DNA of 64,000 nucleotides from Oscillospiraceae bacterium (GCA_017550645.1 JAFZOI010000024.1:1-64000), one strand, 5' to 3'. Shown: positions 27,568 to 36,046, counted from the first letter of the stretch. A program made the numbers and translations. Notes: generated by a model from the letters alone, not told the origin.

Positions 27568-28754
27568 AAAAAGTGCTCTCCGCTCTCCTGCTCGCCGTCC
27601 TCATCATCCCCGTGCTTCTCGCCGCGGCTCCTAAGGCCGCCGCCGAGACGGTCACGATCAACGTTTATAACTGGGGCCAGTACATCTCCGACGGCACGGA
27701 AGGCGCCATTGACGTCAACAAGGCGTTCACGGAGGCCACCGGCATCCACGTCAACTACATGACCTACGACAGCAACGAGACTCTCTATACCAAGCTCAAG
27801 ACGGGCGGCAGCACCTACGACGTCATCATCCCGTCGGACTATATGATAGGCCGTCTCATCTCCGAGGGGCTCCTCGAAAAGCTCGATTTCGACAACATCC
27901 CGAACTATCAGTACATCGAGGAGGCTTACAAGAACACCGCCTACGACCCGAACAACGAGTATTCCGTCCCCTACACGTGGGGCACGGTCGGCGTGATATA
28001 CAACAAGAAGTACGTCGACGAGGCCGACATCGGCAGCTGGGATCTGCTCTGGAACGAGAAATATAAGGGCAAGATACTCATGTTCAGCAACCCGCGCGAC
28101 GCCTTCGCCATCGCCGAAGCCAGACTCGGCTACAGCCTCAACACGCAGAATGAGGACGAGATACGCGCCTGCGCAGAGCTCCTGCTCGAGCAGAAGCCCC
28201 TCGTTCAGGCCTACGTCATGGACCAGATATACAACGCCATGGAGCACGAGGAGGCGTGGATAGCCCCCTACTACGCGGGCGACTATCTCCAGATGCTCGA
28301 ATATAACGAGGACCTCGGCTTCTACTTCCCCGAGGAGGGCTTCAACTTCTTCATCGACGCCGCCTGCATCCCGACGAGCTGCACAAACAAGGCGGCCGCC
28401 GAGGCGTACATCAACTTCCTGTGCGATCCCGAGATCATGGCGGAAAACCTTGATTATCTGGGCTACTCCGTCCCCTCCGAGGCCGCGAAGGAATATATGG
28501 ACGAGGAGGCCATAGCTAACCCCGTCGCATATCCCGACTCGGAGACGCTCGCCCACGGCGAGGCGTTCCTTTCGCTCGACGCGCAGACCAACCAGCTCAT
28601 GGATAAGCTCTGGCTCAGCGTCAAGACCTCCGGCGGCGCCAATTATCTGCTCTACGGCGGGATAGCCGTCGCGGTCATAGTGATCGTGCTCGTGATAGTT
28701 CTCGTCTCGCGCAAGAAAAAGCTCGCCAAACGCCGCAGCGGATATTCCCGCTGA
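27564..28754 (+). CDS. potD: Polyamine-binding protein PotD with C-terminal membrane anchor
   Basis: PotD captures spermidine or putrescine outside the cell. The 396-residue protein has a Sec signal (residues about 1-27, ending APKAAA), the mature start VTINVYNWGQYISDG, and the family's SDYMIGRLI and VPYTWGTVGVIYN motifs. It has no lipobox cysteine; instead the last 35 residues hold a hydrophobic helix (about 362-382) followed by a basic tail (RKKKLAKRR). So it appears fixed to the membrane through its C terminus rather than by a lipid. It overlaps potC by four bases and is followed by a terminator. Confidence 0.93.
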   Translation: MKKVLSALLLAVLIIPVLLAAAPKAAAETVTINVYNWGQYISDGTEGAIDVNKAFTEATGIHVNYMTYDSNETLYTKLKTGGSTYDVIIPSDYMIGRLISEGLLEKLDFDNIPNYQYIEEAYKNTAYDPNNEYSVPYTWGTVGVIYNKKYVDEADIGSWDLLWNEKYKGKILMFSNPRDAFAIAEARLGYSLNTQNEDEIRACAELLLEQKPLVQAYVMDQIYNAMEHEEAWIAPYYAGDYLQMLEYNEDLGFYFPEEGFNFFIDAACIPTSCTNKAAAEAYINFLCDPEIMAENLDYLGYSVPSEAAKEYMDEEAIANPVAYPDSETLAHGEAFLSLDAQTNQLMDKLWLSVKTSGGANYLLYGGIAVAVIVIVLVIVLVSRKKKLAKRRSGYSR

Positions 28755-28768
28755 CCCGAATGAAAAGC

Positions 28769-28807
28769 AGAGCCCCGTGGTCCTTCCGGATCGCGGGGCT
28801 CTTTTTG
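28769..28807. terminator. Bidirectional terminator between potD and yunB
   Basis: The stem AGAGCCCCG with CGGGGCTCT (28769-28777 and 28794-28802) is followed by TTTTTG on the plus strand. It ends potD and lies directly below the stop of the convergent yunB. Confidence 0.8.
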
Positions 28808-29515
28808 TCAGCTCATGATGTCGTAGCGTTCGATGTTTTCGTCCCACTTCTCGTCGCCCTCGAAGTAGGTATAGCTCTCGGGCACGCTGCCCACGATGAC
28901 GCTCTCTGCGATTGCGACGGTCGTCGAGACCCCCGTGCGCATGACGCGGCCCGGCACCATCACGTCCACCTGCACGTCGACGGAGATCATGAGGCGGTGG
29001 CGCGTCTGATTGATCCCGGAGGCGGAAAAAGCGTTCTTGAAGTCCGTCTCGACGGACGAGACGGAGATTATCCGCACGGGGATCTTCGGCCCCTTGCCGG
29101 AGAGCAGGCTGCCCCCGATAAGATTGCCGACGGGAATGCCGATGTCCGTCCCGCGGCTGGACGAAAGCGCGTCTATGACGTCCGAGGTGATGCGGGTCTT
29201 GAGCCGGTTCGCGCGCACCATGTCGCACACAAGGGCGGTCACGCGGCCCTGTTCGTCCTTTTCAAACGAGATGAGGCTCCCGTAGCGCAGTTCTCCCTCG
29301 CTCATGAGATTGCCGACAGCGGCGTTGACCGTCGCGGTCACGCTGTTTCGCGCCGCGGCGACGGCCATATCGCGCACTGTCGGAGTTAGGCGCACAACTA
29401 TAAGAAGCATCAGCAGCGCCGCGAGCAGCAGCGCCGCGGGAGCCAGACCCTTGACGCGGGCGCGGCGGCGGCGCGGAAGCGCGAGCTTTCTCAGGCGGTA
29501 ACGCAGTCTTGACAC
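28808..29515 (-). CDS. yunB: Sporulation protein YunB
   Basis: YunB is needed for normal sporulation in Bacillus and belongs to a conserved endospore-former set; its biochemical role is unknown. The 235-residue protein has a basic N terminus, one membrane helix (about residues 24-45) and an extracytoplasmic body. The family motif VETDFKNAFSASGINQTRHR and the C-terminal AESVIVGSVPESYTYFEG are clear. It starts at GTG 29515; its weak ribosome-binding site lies in the arm of a 13-base-pair hairpin. Confidence 0.9.
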   Translation of the reverse strand: MSRLRYRLRKLALPRRRRARVKGLAPAALLLAALLMLLIVVRLTPTVRDMAVAAARNSVTATVNAAVGNLMSEGELRYGSLISFEKDEQGRVTALVCDMVRANRLKTRITSDVIDALSSSRGTDIGIPVGNLIGGSLLSGKGPKIPVRIISVSSVETDFKNAFSASGINQTRHRLMISVDVQVDVMVPGRVMRTGVSTTVAIAESVIVGSVPESYTYFEGDEKWDENIERYDIMS

Positions 29516-29517
29516 GG

Positions 29518-29559
29518 AAGACCACCCCCGCGGCAGTATATGCTCACGGGGGCGGTCTT
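29518..29559 (-). other. Stem-loop covering the yunB ribosome-binding site
   Basis: A 13-base-pair stem (29518-29530 with 29547-29559, one G-U or mismatch) with a 16-base loop lies between the PLP lyase gene and yunB. No T tract follows on the minus strand. Its lower arm contains the GGGGGTGG that would serve the yunB GTG, so it may limit translation from read-through messenger. Confidence 0.5.
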
Positions 29560-29571
29560 ATTACTTACAGG

Positions 29572-30801
29572 TCATTCGGTTATGAGCGTCGCGGCCCGCA
29601 TTATGCCGAGCTTGCCGGACTCATAGGTCAGCCCGCCCTGCAGATAGGCGATATACGGCTCGCGCATCGGCGCGTCGGCCGAGAGCTCGATGGAAGCGCC
29701 CTGCACGAACGCTCCAGCGGCCATGATGACGTCGCAGTCGTAGCCGGGCATCGGCCACGGCTCGGGCGTCACGAAGCTGTCGACCGGGGCTCCCTGCTGA
29801 ACGCCGAGGCAGAACTTTTTGAGCTTTTCCGGATCGCCGAACCGGAGGGTCTGGATGATGTCTCCGCGCGCCTCGCCGGGCCTCGGAGAGACGTCAAAGC
29901 CGAGCTTGGCGAAAATCCCGGCCGCGAAGACGGCGGTCTTCATGGCCTGCGCGACGACGTGCGGGGCTGTGAAGAGGCCCTGAAAGAGCAGTCTCGACTG
30001 GCCGAGCGTCGCGCCGACCTCGCCGCCTATGCCGGGGACCGTAAGGCGCTCGGCGGCGGCCTCGACGAGGTCCTCCCTGCCGACTACGTAGCCTCCCGTC
30101 GGGGCAAGGCCGCCGCCGGGGTTTTTGATGAGCGAGCCCGCGATAAGGTCCGCGCCGACCTGCGTCGGCTCGGTCTCGCAGACGAATTCGCCGTAGCAGT
30201 TATCCACGATTATCGCCGCGGCGGGATTGACCTCCCTGACGGCGGCTATGAGGCGGGCTATCTCGTCCGTCGTGTAGGCGCGGCGCGAGGTGTAGCCGCG
30301 GGAGCGCTGGATGAAGACGGCCTTGGCGCGCGGCGCCTTCTCTGCTATGCCGGCAAGATCCGGCTCGCCGTCGTCGGTGATGCCGGTCTCCTCGTATTTG
30401 ACTCCGTACCACTCCAGAGAGCCTCTGTCCGGCCCGATGACGCCGCGGAGCGTATCGTACGGCGCGCCGGTTATGGACAGCAGCGTGTCGCCCGGGCCCA
30501 CGCAGGCGTAAAGCGCGGCGGCGATGGCGTGGGTGCCGTTGGCAAAGCCTATGCGCACGAGCGCGGACGGCGCGCCGAATACTCGGGCGTATACGGCGTC
30601 GAGCGCCTCGCGGCCGCGGTCGTTATAGCCGTAGCCCGTCGTGCCGGCAAAGAAGCTGTCGGATACGCGCTCGGCGCGGAAGGCCTCCATGACCTTCTCG
30701 GTATTGGCCTCGGCGACGCGGTCTATGCGCGCGAACTCCTCCGCGCAGCCGCGCTCGACCGAGGCGGCGAGCTCCCTTATCTTATCGGAAATGAAGTCCA
30801 T
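29572..30801 (-). CDS. PLP-dependent methionine gamma-lyase-like protein (aluminium-resistance family)
   Basis: This 409-residue fold-type I PLP enzyme belongs to the Alu_res family, often called methionine gamma-lyase-related. The PLP lysine is in SLIKNPGGGLAPTGGYVVG; the cofactor-binding region VRIGFANGTHAIAAAL and IIVDNCYGEFV are also family-like. It probably acts on a sulfur amino acid, but the reaction is not established. The frame runs on upstream to 30987; the ATG at 30801 is chosen because it forms a TGATG overlap with the M42 peptidase and gives the family N terminus MDFISDKIRELA. Confidence 0.87.
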   Translation of the reverse strand: MDFISDKIRELAASVERGCAEEFARIDRVAEANTEKVMEAFRAERVSDSFFAGTTGYGYNDRGREALDAVYARVFGAPSALVRIGFANGTHAIAAALYACVGPGDTLLSITGAPYDTLRGVIGPDRGSLEWYGVKYEETGITDDGEPDLAGIAEKAPRAKAVFIQRSRGYTSRRAYTTDEIARLIAAVREVNPAAAIIVDNCYGEFVCETEPTQVGADLIAGSLIKNPGGGLAPTGGYVVGREDLVEAAAERLTVPGIGGEVGATLGQSRLLFQGLFTAPHVVAQAMKTAVFAAGIFAKLGFDVSPRPGEARGDIIQTLRFGDPEKLKKFCLGVQQGAPVDSFVTPEPWPMPGYDCDVIMAAGAFVQGASIELSADAPMREPYIAYLQGGLTYESGKLGIMRAATLITE

Positions 30802-31808
30802 CAGAGCGTCTCCGTAAGCAGTCGCGCGAGCCTGAGGATATTCTCCATATCCTCGACGCAGGCTACGCAGGCGGGCGAATGGATATAGCGCACGGCGGCG
30901 GAGATTGCCGCGACGCGCGCCCCGCCGGCGACGCGCTGGATGGCCTGCGCGTCCGTGCCGCCGGAGATGAGCGTCTTCGTCTGCCACGGGATACCGTTGG
31001 CCACCGCGAGATCTCTGAGCTTTTCAAACAAAGCGCGGTTATAGACCGTGCCGCCGTCCATGAACGGGATGACGGGCCCCTTGCCGGGGGCGCAGACCTT
31101 GTCCGTCCCCTTCTGGGAGGGCATGTCCGCGGCGGTCGTCCCCTCGAGGATGATCGCTATCTCGGGCCTTACCGAGAAGGCGGCCGTGTTCGCGCCGCGG
31201 CATCCGACCTCCTCCTGCACGGTGAAGGCGAACGTCGCGTCCACGGGGAGCGGCTTCTTTATGAGCTTCAGCATGACGGCGCAGCCGACGCGGTCGTCGA
31301 TGGCGCGGGCCTTTACCATGCCGTTTCCGAACTCGACGAAGGCCGGGTCGAACACGCCCGTATCGCCGAGGGAGACGAGCTTCTCGGCCTCCTCCCTGCT
31401 CGTCGCGCCGATATCGATATACATCGAGGAGAGCTTGGGTATCTGCGAGCGCTCGGAGGCCTCGACGAGGTGGAACGCCTTCATACCGATGACGCCGGGG
31501 TGATCATTTATGTAAACCTTTTTGCCTATCGTCACGCGCCTGTCGACGCCGCCGACGAAGTCGAATTTGAGGTATCCGTCGTCGGTGATTCCCGTAACGA
31601 TGACGCCGACCTCGTCCATGTGGGCGGCGAACATCAGCTTCTTTGAGGGCTCGCGCGCGCCCTTTTTCGTGACGAGCAGGTTTCCCATCGGGTCCTCGAC
31701 GATCTCGTCGGCGTAGGGCTTTACTTCGGATATGATATATTCGCGCACGGCGTTCTCTGCTCCGGAGGGGCCGGGCAGCGTACAGAGCTTTCTGAGCGTT
31801 TCAAGCAT
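30801..31808 (-). CDS. M42-family metallo-aminopeptidase, copy 1
   Basis: M42 enzymes are cytoplasmic dinuclear-metal aminopeptidases that form large self-compartmentalised shells and trim peptides. The 335-residue protein has the ligands in AAHMDEVG, DDRVGC, QEEVGCRGA, ILEGTTAAD and YIHSPA. The ATG at 31808 follows AAAGGAG; the longer TTG start at 31826 is less likely. It overlaps the second M42 gene by eight bases and the PLP lyase gene by a TGATG, so all three form one unit. Confidence 0.9.
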   Translation of the reverse strand: MLETLRKLCTLPGPSGAENAVREYIISEVKPYADEIVEDPMGNLLVTKKGAREPSKKLMFAAHMDEVGVIVTGITDDGYLKFDFVGGVDRRVTIGKKVYINDHPGVIGMKAFHLVEASERSQIPKLSSMYIDIGATSREEAEKLVSLGDTGVFDPAFVEFGNGMVKARAIDDRVGCAVMLKLIKKPLPVDATFAFTVQEEVGCRGANTAAFSVRPEIAIILEGTTAADMPSQKGTDKVCAPGKGPVIPFMDGGTVYNRALFEKLRDLAVANGIPWQTKTLISGGTDAQAIQRVAGGARVAAISAAVRYIHSPACVACVEDMENILRLARLLTETL

Positions 31809-32829
31809 TGTCGGCGCTCCTTTCAAGGATGTAGGCCGTCACGAGGTCGGCGACGTTCTGCGCATCCGAGAGCTTTATGACCTCGACGGGGCTGTGCATA
31901 TACTTAAGCGGCAGGGATACGACCGCCGTGCGCACGCCCTCGCGGGAGACCTGTATGGGCCACGCGTCCGTCCCGGTATGGCCGCTCATGACCTCAAGCT
32001 GGCTCGCCAAGCCGTTTTTCGCGGCCGTCTCGCGAAGCTGCGCGGTCATCTTTCTGTCCATATTCGGGCCTATGCCGATAGCCGCGCCGCCGCCGAGCTT
32101 CATCACGCCGTCCTTTCCGTCGGGCGTCTCGGCATGGGTCACGTCGAGCGCGATGCACCAGTCGGGCGCGGCGCTGAACGCGCCCGCTATCGCGCCGCGG
32201 CAGCCGAGCTCCTCCTGAACGCTCGCCATGTAGACGACGTCCATATTGAGCTCCTCGTTTTTCAGCCGCTCCGCGACCTCTATCATGATCGCGACGCAGC
32301 TTCTGTCATCGAGCGCCTTGGAGCATATCTGCCCCTCCCCGAGCATGAAGGGCTCGCCGCGGAAGGTGCCGGGCGTCCCCGGCGGGACGAGGCGCTCCGC
32401 CTCCTCGGCGGTCAGGCTTGCGTCGATGAAGAGATTTTTGACCTCGACGGCCTTCTCTCGCTCCTCCGCCGTCAGCACGTGCGGCGGCAGGCAGGCTATC
32501 ACGCCGTAGAGCGGCGTGTCTGACATTATGTTAACTTCCCTCGCAGGCAGCATGCGCGGATCGACGCCGCCGAGCGTCGAGAACTTGAGGAAACCCTCCT
32601 CCTGCCCGGTGACGATGAAGCCGACCTCGTCCATGTGCGCGTCGACGAGCATGACGGGCGCGTCGGGCTTATTCGAGCGCTTGACGGCGAGGACGTTTCC
32701 CATGGGGTCGACGCGCATCTCGTCCGTGCAGCGGTAGAGCATGGCCGCGATCTTCTCGGCGGCCGCCGTCTCGGACCCGGCGGGGGCGTCGACGGCCGTG
32801 AGCTCGAAAATCTTCTCTTTAAGGTCCAT
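31801..32829 (-). CDS. M42-family metallo-aminopeptidase, copy 2
   Basis: This 342-residue paralogue is first in the three-gene unit. Metal and catalytic residues are in DAHMDEVGF, ALDDRSC, QEELGCRGA, ALDVTHAETPD and KYMHSPVEV. It differs enough from copy 1 to suggest a different peptide preference, or a hetero-oligomer as known for some archaeal TET peptidases; that is inference. The ATG at 32829 follows AAGGAAG. Confidence 0.9.
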   Translation of the reverse strand: MDLKEKIFELTAVDAPAGSETAAAEKIAAMLYRCTDEMRVDPMGNVLAVKRSNKPDAPVMLVDAHMDEVGFIVTGQEEGFLKFSTLGGVDPRMLPAREVNIMSDTPLYGVIACLPPHVLTAEEREKAVEVKNLFIDASLTAEEAERLVPPGTPGTFRGEPFMLGEGQICSKALDDRSCVAIMIEVAERLKNEELNMDVVYMASVQEELGCRGAIAGAFSAAPDWCIALDVTHAETPDGKDGVMKLGGGAAIGIGPNMDRKMTAQLRETAAKNGLASQLEVMSGHTGTDAWPIQVSREGVRTAVVSLPLKYMHSPVEVIKLSDAQNVADLVTAYILERSADNA

Positions 32830-32882
32830 ATCTATCTTCCTTCTATATACGATTACTCGGTTATTCCGTTCTTCAATAAAGC

Positions 32883-33377
32883 TTATGGCGTCGTAACTAT
32901 GACCTTCCGGTCAAAAAGCTCGTTTCCGCTTTTCCATGCATGTCCTCCGCTCGAAGTTGTCGTTACTTTGCCGAAGACCTTCAGATCAAAGGCGATCTTC
33001 TCAACCTCCGCCGTCTCCAGACCTCTGAAAAAGACGCGGAAAGTTTCCGTTTCCCCATTCTCCGGAAACGCGTTGTCACAAACTAGATCGTATTTGTCGT
33101 TGAGGCGCACATTATAAGCTGAGACCGCCGTCAGTTCGCCGGTCATGTTGTGAACGCTCATGACCAGTTCGACGAATTTGTCCCCCGAGTCCAAATAGTC
33201 ATCGTCCGTCGTCAGGCTCACAAAGGAAAATTCCAGGTCGGGAGCAGAATAAAAGACGGTATCTTCAGCATAACTCGCTTCGATCGGTTCGCTTTCTATT
33301 GTCGCAGCGGAACGCACGCAGCCCGTCAGCATAAAAAGGAGCGAAACAGCAATAACGAATGCAAACAGTTTTTTCAT
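32883..33377 (-). CDS. Hypothetical lipoprotein
   Basis: This 164-residue protein has a type II signal with lipobox LTGC at residues 16-19 (MKKLFAFVIAVSLLFMLTGC). The mature part looks like a single beta-sandwich domain similar in layout to DUF4352-type proteins (FVELVMSVHNMTGEL, TETFRVFFRGLE). I do not recognise a family. The coding region is clearly less GC-rich than its neighbours, which may indicate later arrival. It lies 43 bases below murD without an obvious promoter. Confidence 0.75.
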   Translation of the reverse strand: MKKLFAFVIAVSLLFMLTGCVRSAATIESEPIEASYAEDTVFYSAPDLEFSFVSLTTDDDYLDSGDKFVELVMSVHNMTGELTAVSAYNVRLNDKYDLVCDNAFPENGETETFRVFFRGLETAEVEKIAFDLKVFGKVTTTSSGGHAWKSGNELFDRKVIVTTP

Positions 33378-33420
33378 AATACGCCCTCAAAGCTCATGAT
33401 TATTTATCTTTTTTTCGCCC

Positions 33421-34794
33421 TCAGAGCGCGAGGACGATATTCTTGAAACAGTTGCCGCGCTCCTCGAAGTTCTTGAACATGTCGAAGGAGGCGGAGGCTG
33501 GGCTGAGGATGACGATATCTCCGTCGGCCGCGCGTGAGGCCGCGAGCTTTACGGCGCCCTCCATGTCGGTCGCCTCGAGTATCTCCGGCTGCGCGCCGTT
33601 TTTCGCGGCGAGGACGGCCTCCTTTATCTTCGGGGCGGTCGCGCCGAGGAGAACGAGGGTCTTCACGCGGTCGCGTATGGCCATCCCGAGGCTCGAGTAG
33701 TCGAGGTGCTTGTCGTAGCCGCCGGCGATGAGGATGAGCTTGCGGTCGAAGGATTCGAGGCCCGCTATCGTGCGCGTCGGGCTCGATGCGATGGAGTCGT
33801 TATAGTACATCACCCCGCCGACTTCGCGCACGGGCTCGAGGCGGTGCTCGACGCCGGAAAACTGCCTTGCGACGCGGCGGCACATGTCTATCCCGACGAA
33901 GTCCACGACGGCGCAGAACGCAGCCATGAGATTCTCTATGTTGTGCAGGCCGCGCAGGGCGACCTCGCTCTTGTCAATGAGGATGGTCTTCTCGCCGTTT
34001 TCGCAGAAGTAAATCTTCTCCCCGTCGAACCAGCAGCCGTTCGCCTGCTCGGCGCGGCGCGAAAACGTTCTCACGGCTCCCGAAGCCTGCGCGGCGAAGC
34101 CGAACGCGGTCTCGTTGTCGGCATTGACGACGAGCAGCCCGTCCCTCCCCTGATGGGAGAAGACGTTTTTCTTGGCTTCTATATACTCGTCCATGCCGGT
34201 ATGGTAGTCGAGGTGGTTAGGCGAGACGTTCGTCACGACGGCGACGTCGGCGCTCTTTGTCATGGTCATGAGCTGGAAGCTCGAGAGCTCGACGACGGCG
34301 TAGTCCGAGGAGTCGATCTCGGGGACCTTGTCGACGAGCGGCGTCCCGATATTGCCGCCGAGATGCACGCGGTACCCCGCCGCGGAGAGGAGCTCGGCGA
34401 CGAGGGTCGTCGTGGTGGTCTTGCCGTCGGAGCCCGTTATTGCGATTATCGGGCAGGGGCAGACCTCGAAGAACATCTCCATCTCGGAGGTTATGAGGCT
34501 CCCCTTTTCGCGCGCGGCGGCGAGCTCGGGCACGTCGGGCCGCACGCCGGGCGTTTTGAAGACGACGTCTTCCGTGATATCCCGCATATAGTCCGGGCCG
34601 AGCTTGAAGCGCGCGCCGAGAGCGGAGAGGCGGTCGTACTCGGGGCCGAAATCCTCCCTGCTCCGTCTGTCGCGCGCGAGTACGGAGACGCCCTCGCGGC
34701 AAAGCAGCTCGATGAGCGGCGTATTCGAGGTGCCGACGCCGATGACGGTGACGCTCTTGGAGCGGAGCTCGGAGATATAATCGCTGAGCAGCAT
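33421..34794 (-). CDS. murD: UDP-N-acetylmuramoyl-L-alanine:D-glutamate ligase
   Basis: MurD adds D-glutamate to UDP-MurNAc-L-Ala in the cytoplasm. The 457-residue protein has the three Mur-ligase domains: an N-terminal Rossmann-like part, the ATP-binding ITGSDGKTTTTTLV, the metal-binding NVSPNHLDYH, and the C-terminal domain with YYNDSIASSPTRTIAGLE. It stands outside a dcw cluster. The ATG at 34794 follows AGGAGG and a good promoter. Confidence 0.95.
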   Translation of the reverse strand: MLLSDYISELRSKSVTVIGVGTSNTPLIELLCREGVSVLARDRRSREDFGPEYDRLSALGARFKLGPDYMRDITEDVVFKTPGVRPDVPELAAAREKGSLITSEMEMFFEVCPCPIIAITGSDGKTTTTTLVAELLSAAGYRVHLGGNIGTPLVDKVPEIDSSDYAVVELSSFQLMTMTKSADVAVVTNVSPNHLDYHTGMDEYIEAKKNVFSHQGRDGLLVVNADNETAFGFAAQASGAVRTFSRRAEQANGCWFDGEKIYFCENGEKTILIDKSEVALRGLHNIENLMAAFCAVVDFVGIDMCRRVARQFSGVEHRLEPVREVGGVMYYNDSIASSPTRTIAGLESFDRKLILIAGGYDKHLDYSSLGMAIRDRVKTLVLLGATAPKIKEAVLAAKNGAQPEILEATDMEGAVKLAASRAADGDIVILSPASASFDMFKNFEERGNCFKNIVLAL

Positions 34795-34831
34795 TATGTC
34801 AACCTCCTGACAAGATCAACTTTGACATATA

Positions 34832-34860
34832 ATTATATAACACCCGCATGCAAAAAACAA
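34832..34860 (-). promoter_or_regulatory. Sigma-A promoter of murD
   Basis: Minus-strand TTGTTT (34855-34860) and TATAAT (34832-34837) are 17 bases apart, about 40 bases before the start. Confidence 0.75.
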
Positions 34861-34997
34861 TCGCAATCGGGAATAAAACAAGGCTTGCTCTATGGGGAAC
34901 GGCGGAACGCCGAGGGCGTCGCTCCCTACGCGCAGTATCTCAGCGCGGAGCTCCCCGCGAGAGCGTAGGGCGTGGAGCCTTCGCCCCGCCGCGTTTT
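34861..34997. other. GC-rich intergenic stretch with no gene seen
   Basis: Between the murD promoter and the palindromic repeat lies about 135 bases of GC-rich DNA with short inverted repeats (GGCGGAACGCCG; GCGCGGAGCTCCCCGCG). No frame here resembles a protein. It may belong to the same repeat element as the neighbouring palindromes. Confidence 0.4.
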
Positions 34998-35056
34998 TGC
35001 CCCTCATCAGTCAGCCGTACGGCTGACAGCTTTCCCCCGCAGGGGGAAGCCTTTGG
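34998..35056. repeat. Palindromic intergenic repeat unit
   Basis: The unit begins TTGCCCCTCATCAGTCAG, contains the perfect 18-base palindrome GTCAGCCGTACGGCTGAC (35010-35027) and then a second hairpin TTCCCCC-GC-AGGGGGAA (35032-35048), ending AAGCCTTTGG. From memory, very similar two-hairpin units are dispersed in intergenic DNA of many gut Clostridia. Only one copy lies in this window. Confidence 0.6.
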
Positions 35057-35060
35057 ATGC

Positions 35061-35087
35061 AAAAGAAAAAGCAGCGCGGGGCGCTGC
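35061..35087 (-). terminator. Intrinsic terminator of rnpB
   Basis: On the minus strand the stem GCAGCGC-CCC-GCGCTGC (35071-35077 with 35081-35087) is followed by TTTTTCTTTT. Confidence 0.85.
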
Positions 35088-35095
35088 TTTTGTGT

Positions 35096-35447
35096 GAGCT
35101 GACTTGTAAGCCGGGTTCTGTACTCTTGCGAGCAGCGGTCATCTATCTCGACGCGGCGTCGCCGCCGCGCTCAAGCCACCTCCTCGGGACGGCCGGGCAG
35201 GCCTCGCGTCCCTCCACGGTGTTGCTGCGGATAGAGTTTACAGCGACGGACGCTTTCACACGCCGTCGGGTGAGCTCTTACCTCGCCTTTCCACCCTTAC
35301 CCGGGCAGGGCCCGGGCGGTATATCTCTGTTGCACTTTTCCTGAAGTCGCCTTCGGCGGGCGTTACCCGTTATCCTCGCCCTGCGCAGCCCGGACTTTCC
35401 TCGTAAGCGGGCCTTTCGCCCCGCAAACGCGACCGCCCCGTCAACTC
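35096..35447 (-). ncRNA. rnpB: RNase P RNA, bacterial type A
   Basis: RNase P RNA is the catalytic part of the enzyme that matures tRNA 5' ends. On the minus strand the two most conserved blocks are present: GAGGAAAGTCCGGGCT near the 5' end and ACAGAACCCGGCTTA near the 3' end. Helix P1 is formed by GAGTTGAC (35440-35447) and GTCAGCTC (35096-35103), which pair over eight bases and set the limits at about 352 bases. The presence of AACGCCCGCC-type P12/P13 arms and the length suggest type A rather than the Bacillus type B. It has its own promoter and terminator. Confidence 0.95.
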
Positions 35448-35455
35448 ACGCGCGT

Positions 35456-35484
35456 AGTTTACAGCAAGAAGCCGCGCTTGTCAA
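35456..35484 (-). promoter_or_regulatory. Sigma-A promoter of rnpB
   Basis: Minus-strand TTGACA (35479-35484) and TAAACT (35456-35461) are 17 bases apart; the predicted start falls within a few bases of helix P1. Confidence 0.88.
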
Positions 35485-35493
35485 CGCCGGAGC

Positions 35494-35523
35494 ATAACAA
35501 GACCGGGGCGAGACGGCCCCGGT
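35494..35523 (-). terminator. Probable terminator of the cupin gene
   Basis: On the minus strand the stem ACCGGGGC-CGTCTC-GCCCCGGT is followed by CTTGTTAT. It separates the cupin gene from rnpB. Confidence 0.7.
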
Positions 35524-35539
35524 CCTGTCGAAAATCGGC

Positions 35540-36046
35540 TTATTTTTCCTTATTCTCGTACTCGGCGAGCTGCGCCGCGCCCTCTTCGGTGCGCTTGAGG
35601 GAGTAGGTCGGCGCCATGGAGATCGAGAAATGAAGTATCGGGCGGTGGAGCTCGAGGATGGAGAGCGGCAGGTGCTTCATGCCGCCGGGGATGAAGATGA
35701 TGGAGCTCTTGGTCAGGCGGTGCACCTCGCCGTTGATGCTGACCTCGATGACGCCGCCGAGATCGTACTTATCCTCGGGGTTGGAGCCGAGGAAGCCTAT
35801 CATCTCGTCGTACTCGTGCGTGTGCTCCTCATGGTACGGCAGCGGGCGGAAGTCCGGCGCGTGGACGTACCAGGTCGTGTTCATCTGGAACGAGCCGGGA
35901 ACGACCTTGCTGTCGATGAATAGGAGGCGGTCGCCCCACTGCTTATAGACCTTATTCATGGGCGAGTCCTTGAAAAAGCGTCCGTCCAGCTCCTGCACTA
36001 TCTGGCCGCCGTATTCGCCCTCGGTGTTCATAACGAAATCTGCCAT
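35540..36046 (-). CDS. Cupin-domain protein
   Basis: This 168-residue protein has a cupin-like barrel. The likely metal ligands are in YHEEHTHEYDEMIGF (motif 1) and the second motif follows IIFIPGGMKHLPLSI. Its layout resembles cupins found beside URO-D-fold methyltransferase genes in anaerobes, but none is adjacent here; one lies 11 kb away. Substrate is unknown. The start is the ATG at 36046 (MADFVMNTEGEYGG) behind GGAGGAAGG; the frame extends further but would cross the promoter. Confidence 0.75.
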   Translation of the reverse strand: MADFVMNTEGEYGGQIVQELDGRFFKDSPMNKVYKQWGDRLLFIDSKVVPGSFQMNTTWYVHAPDFRPLPYHEEHTHEYDEMIGFLGSNPEDKYDLGGVIEVSINGEVHRLTKSSIIFIPGGMKHLPLSILELHRPILHFSISMAPTYSLKRTEEGAAQLAEYENKEK

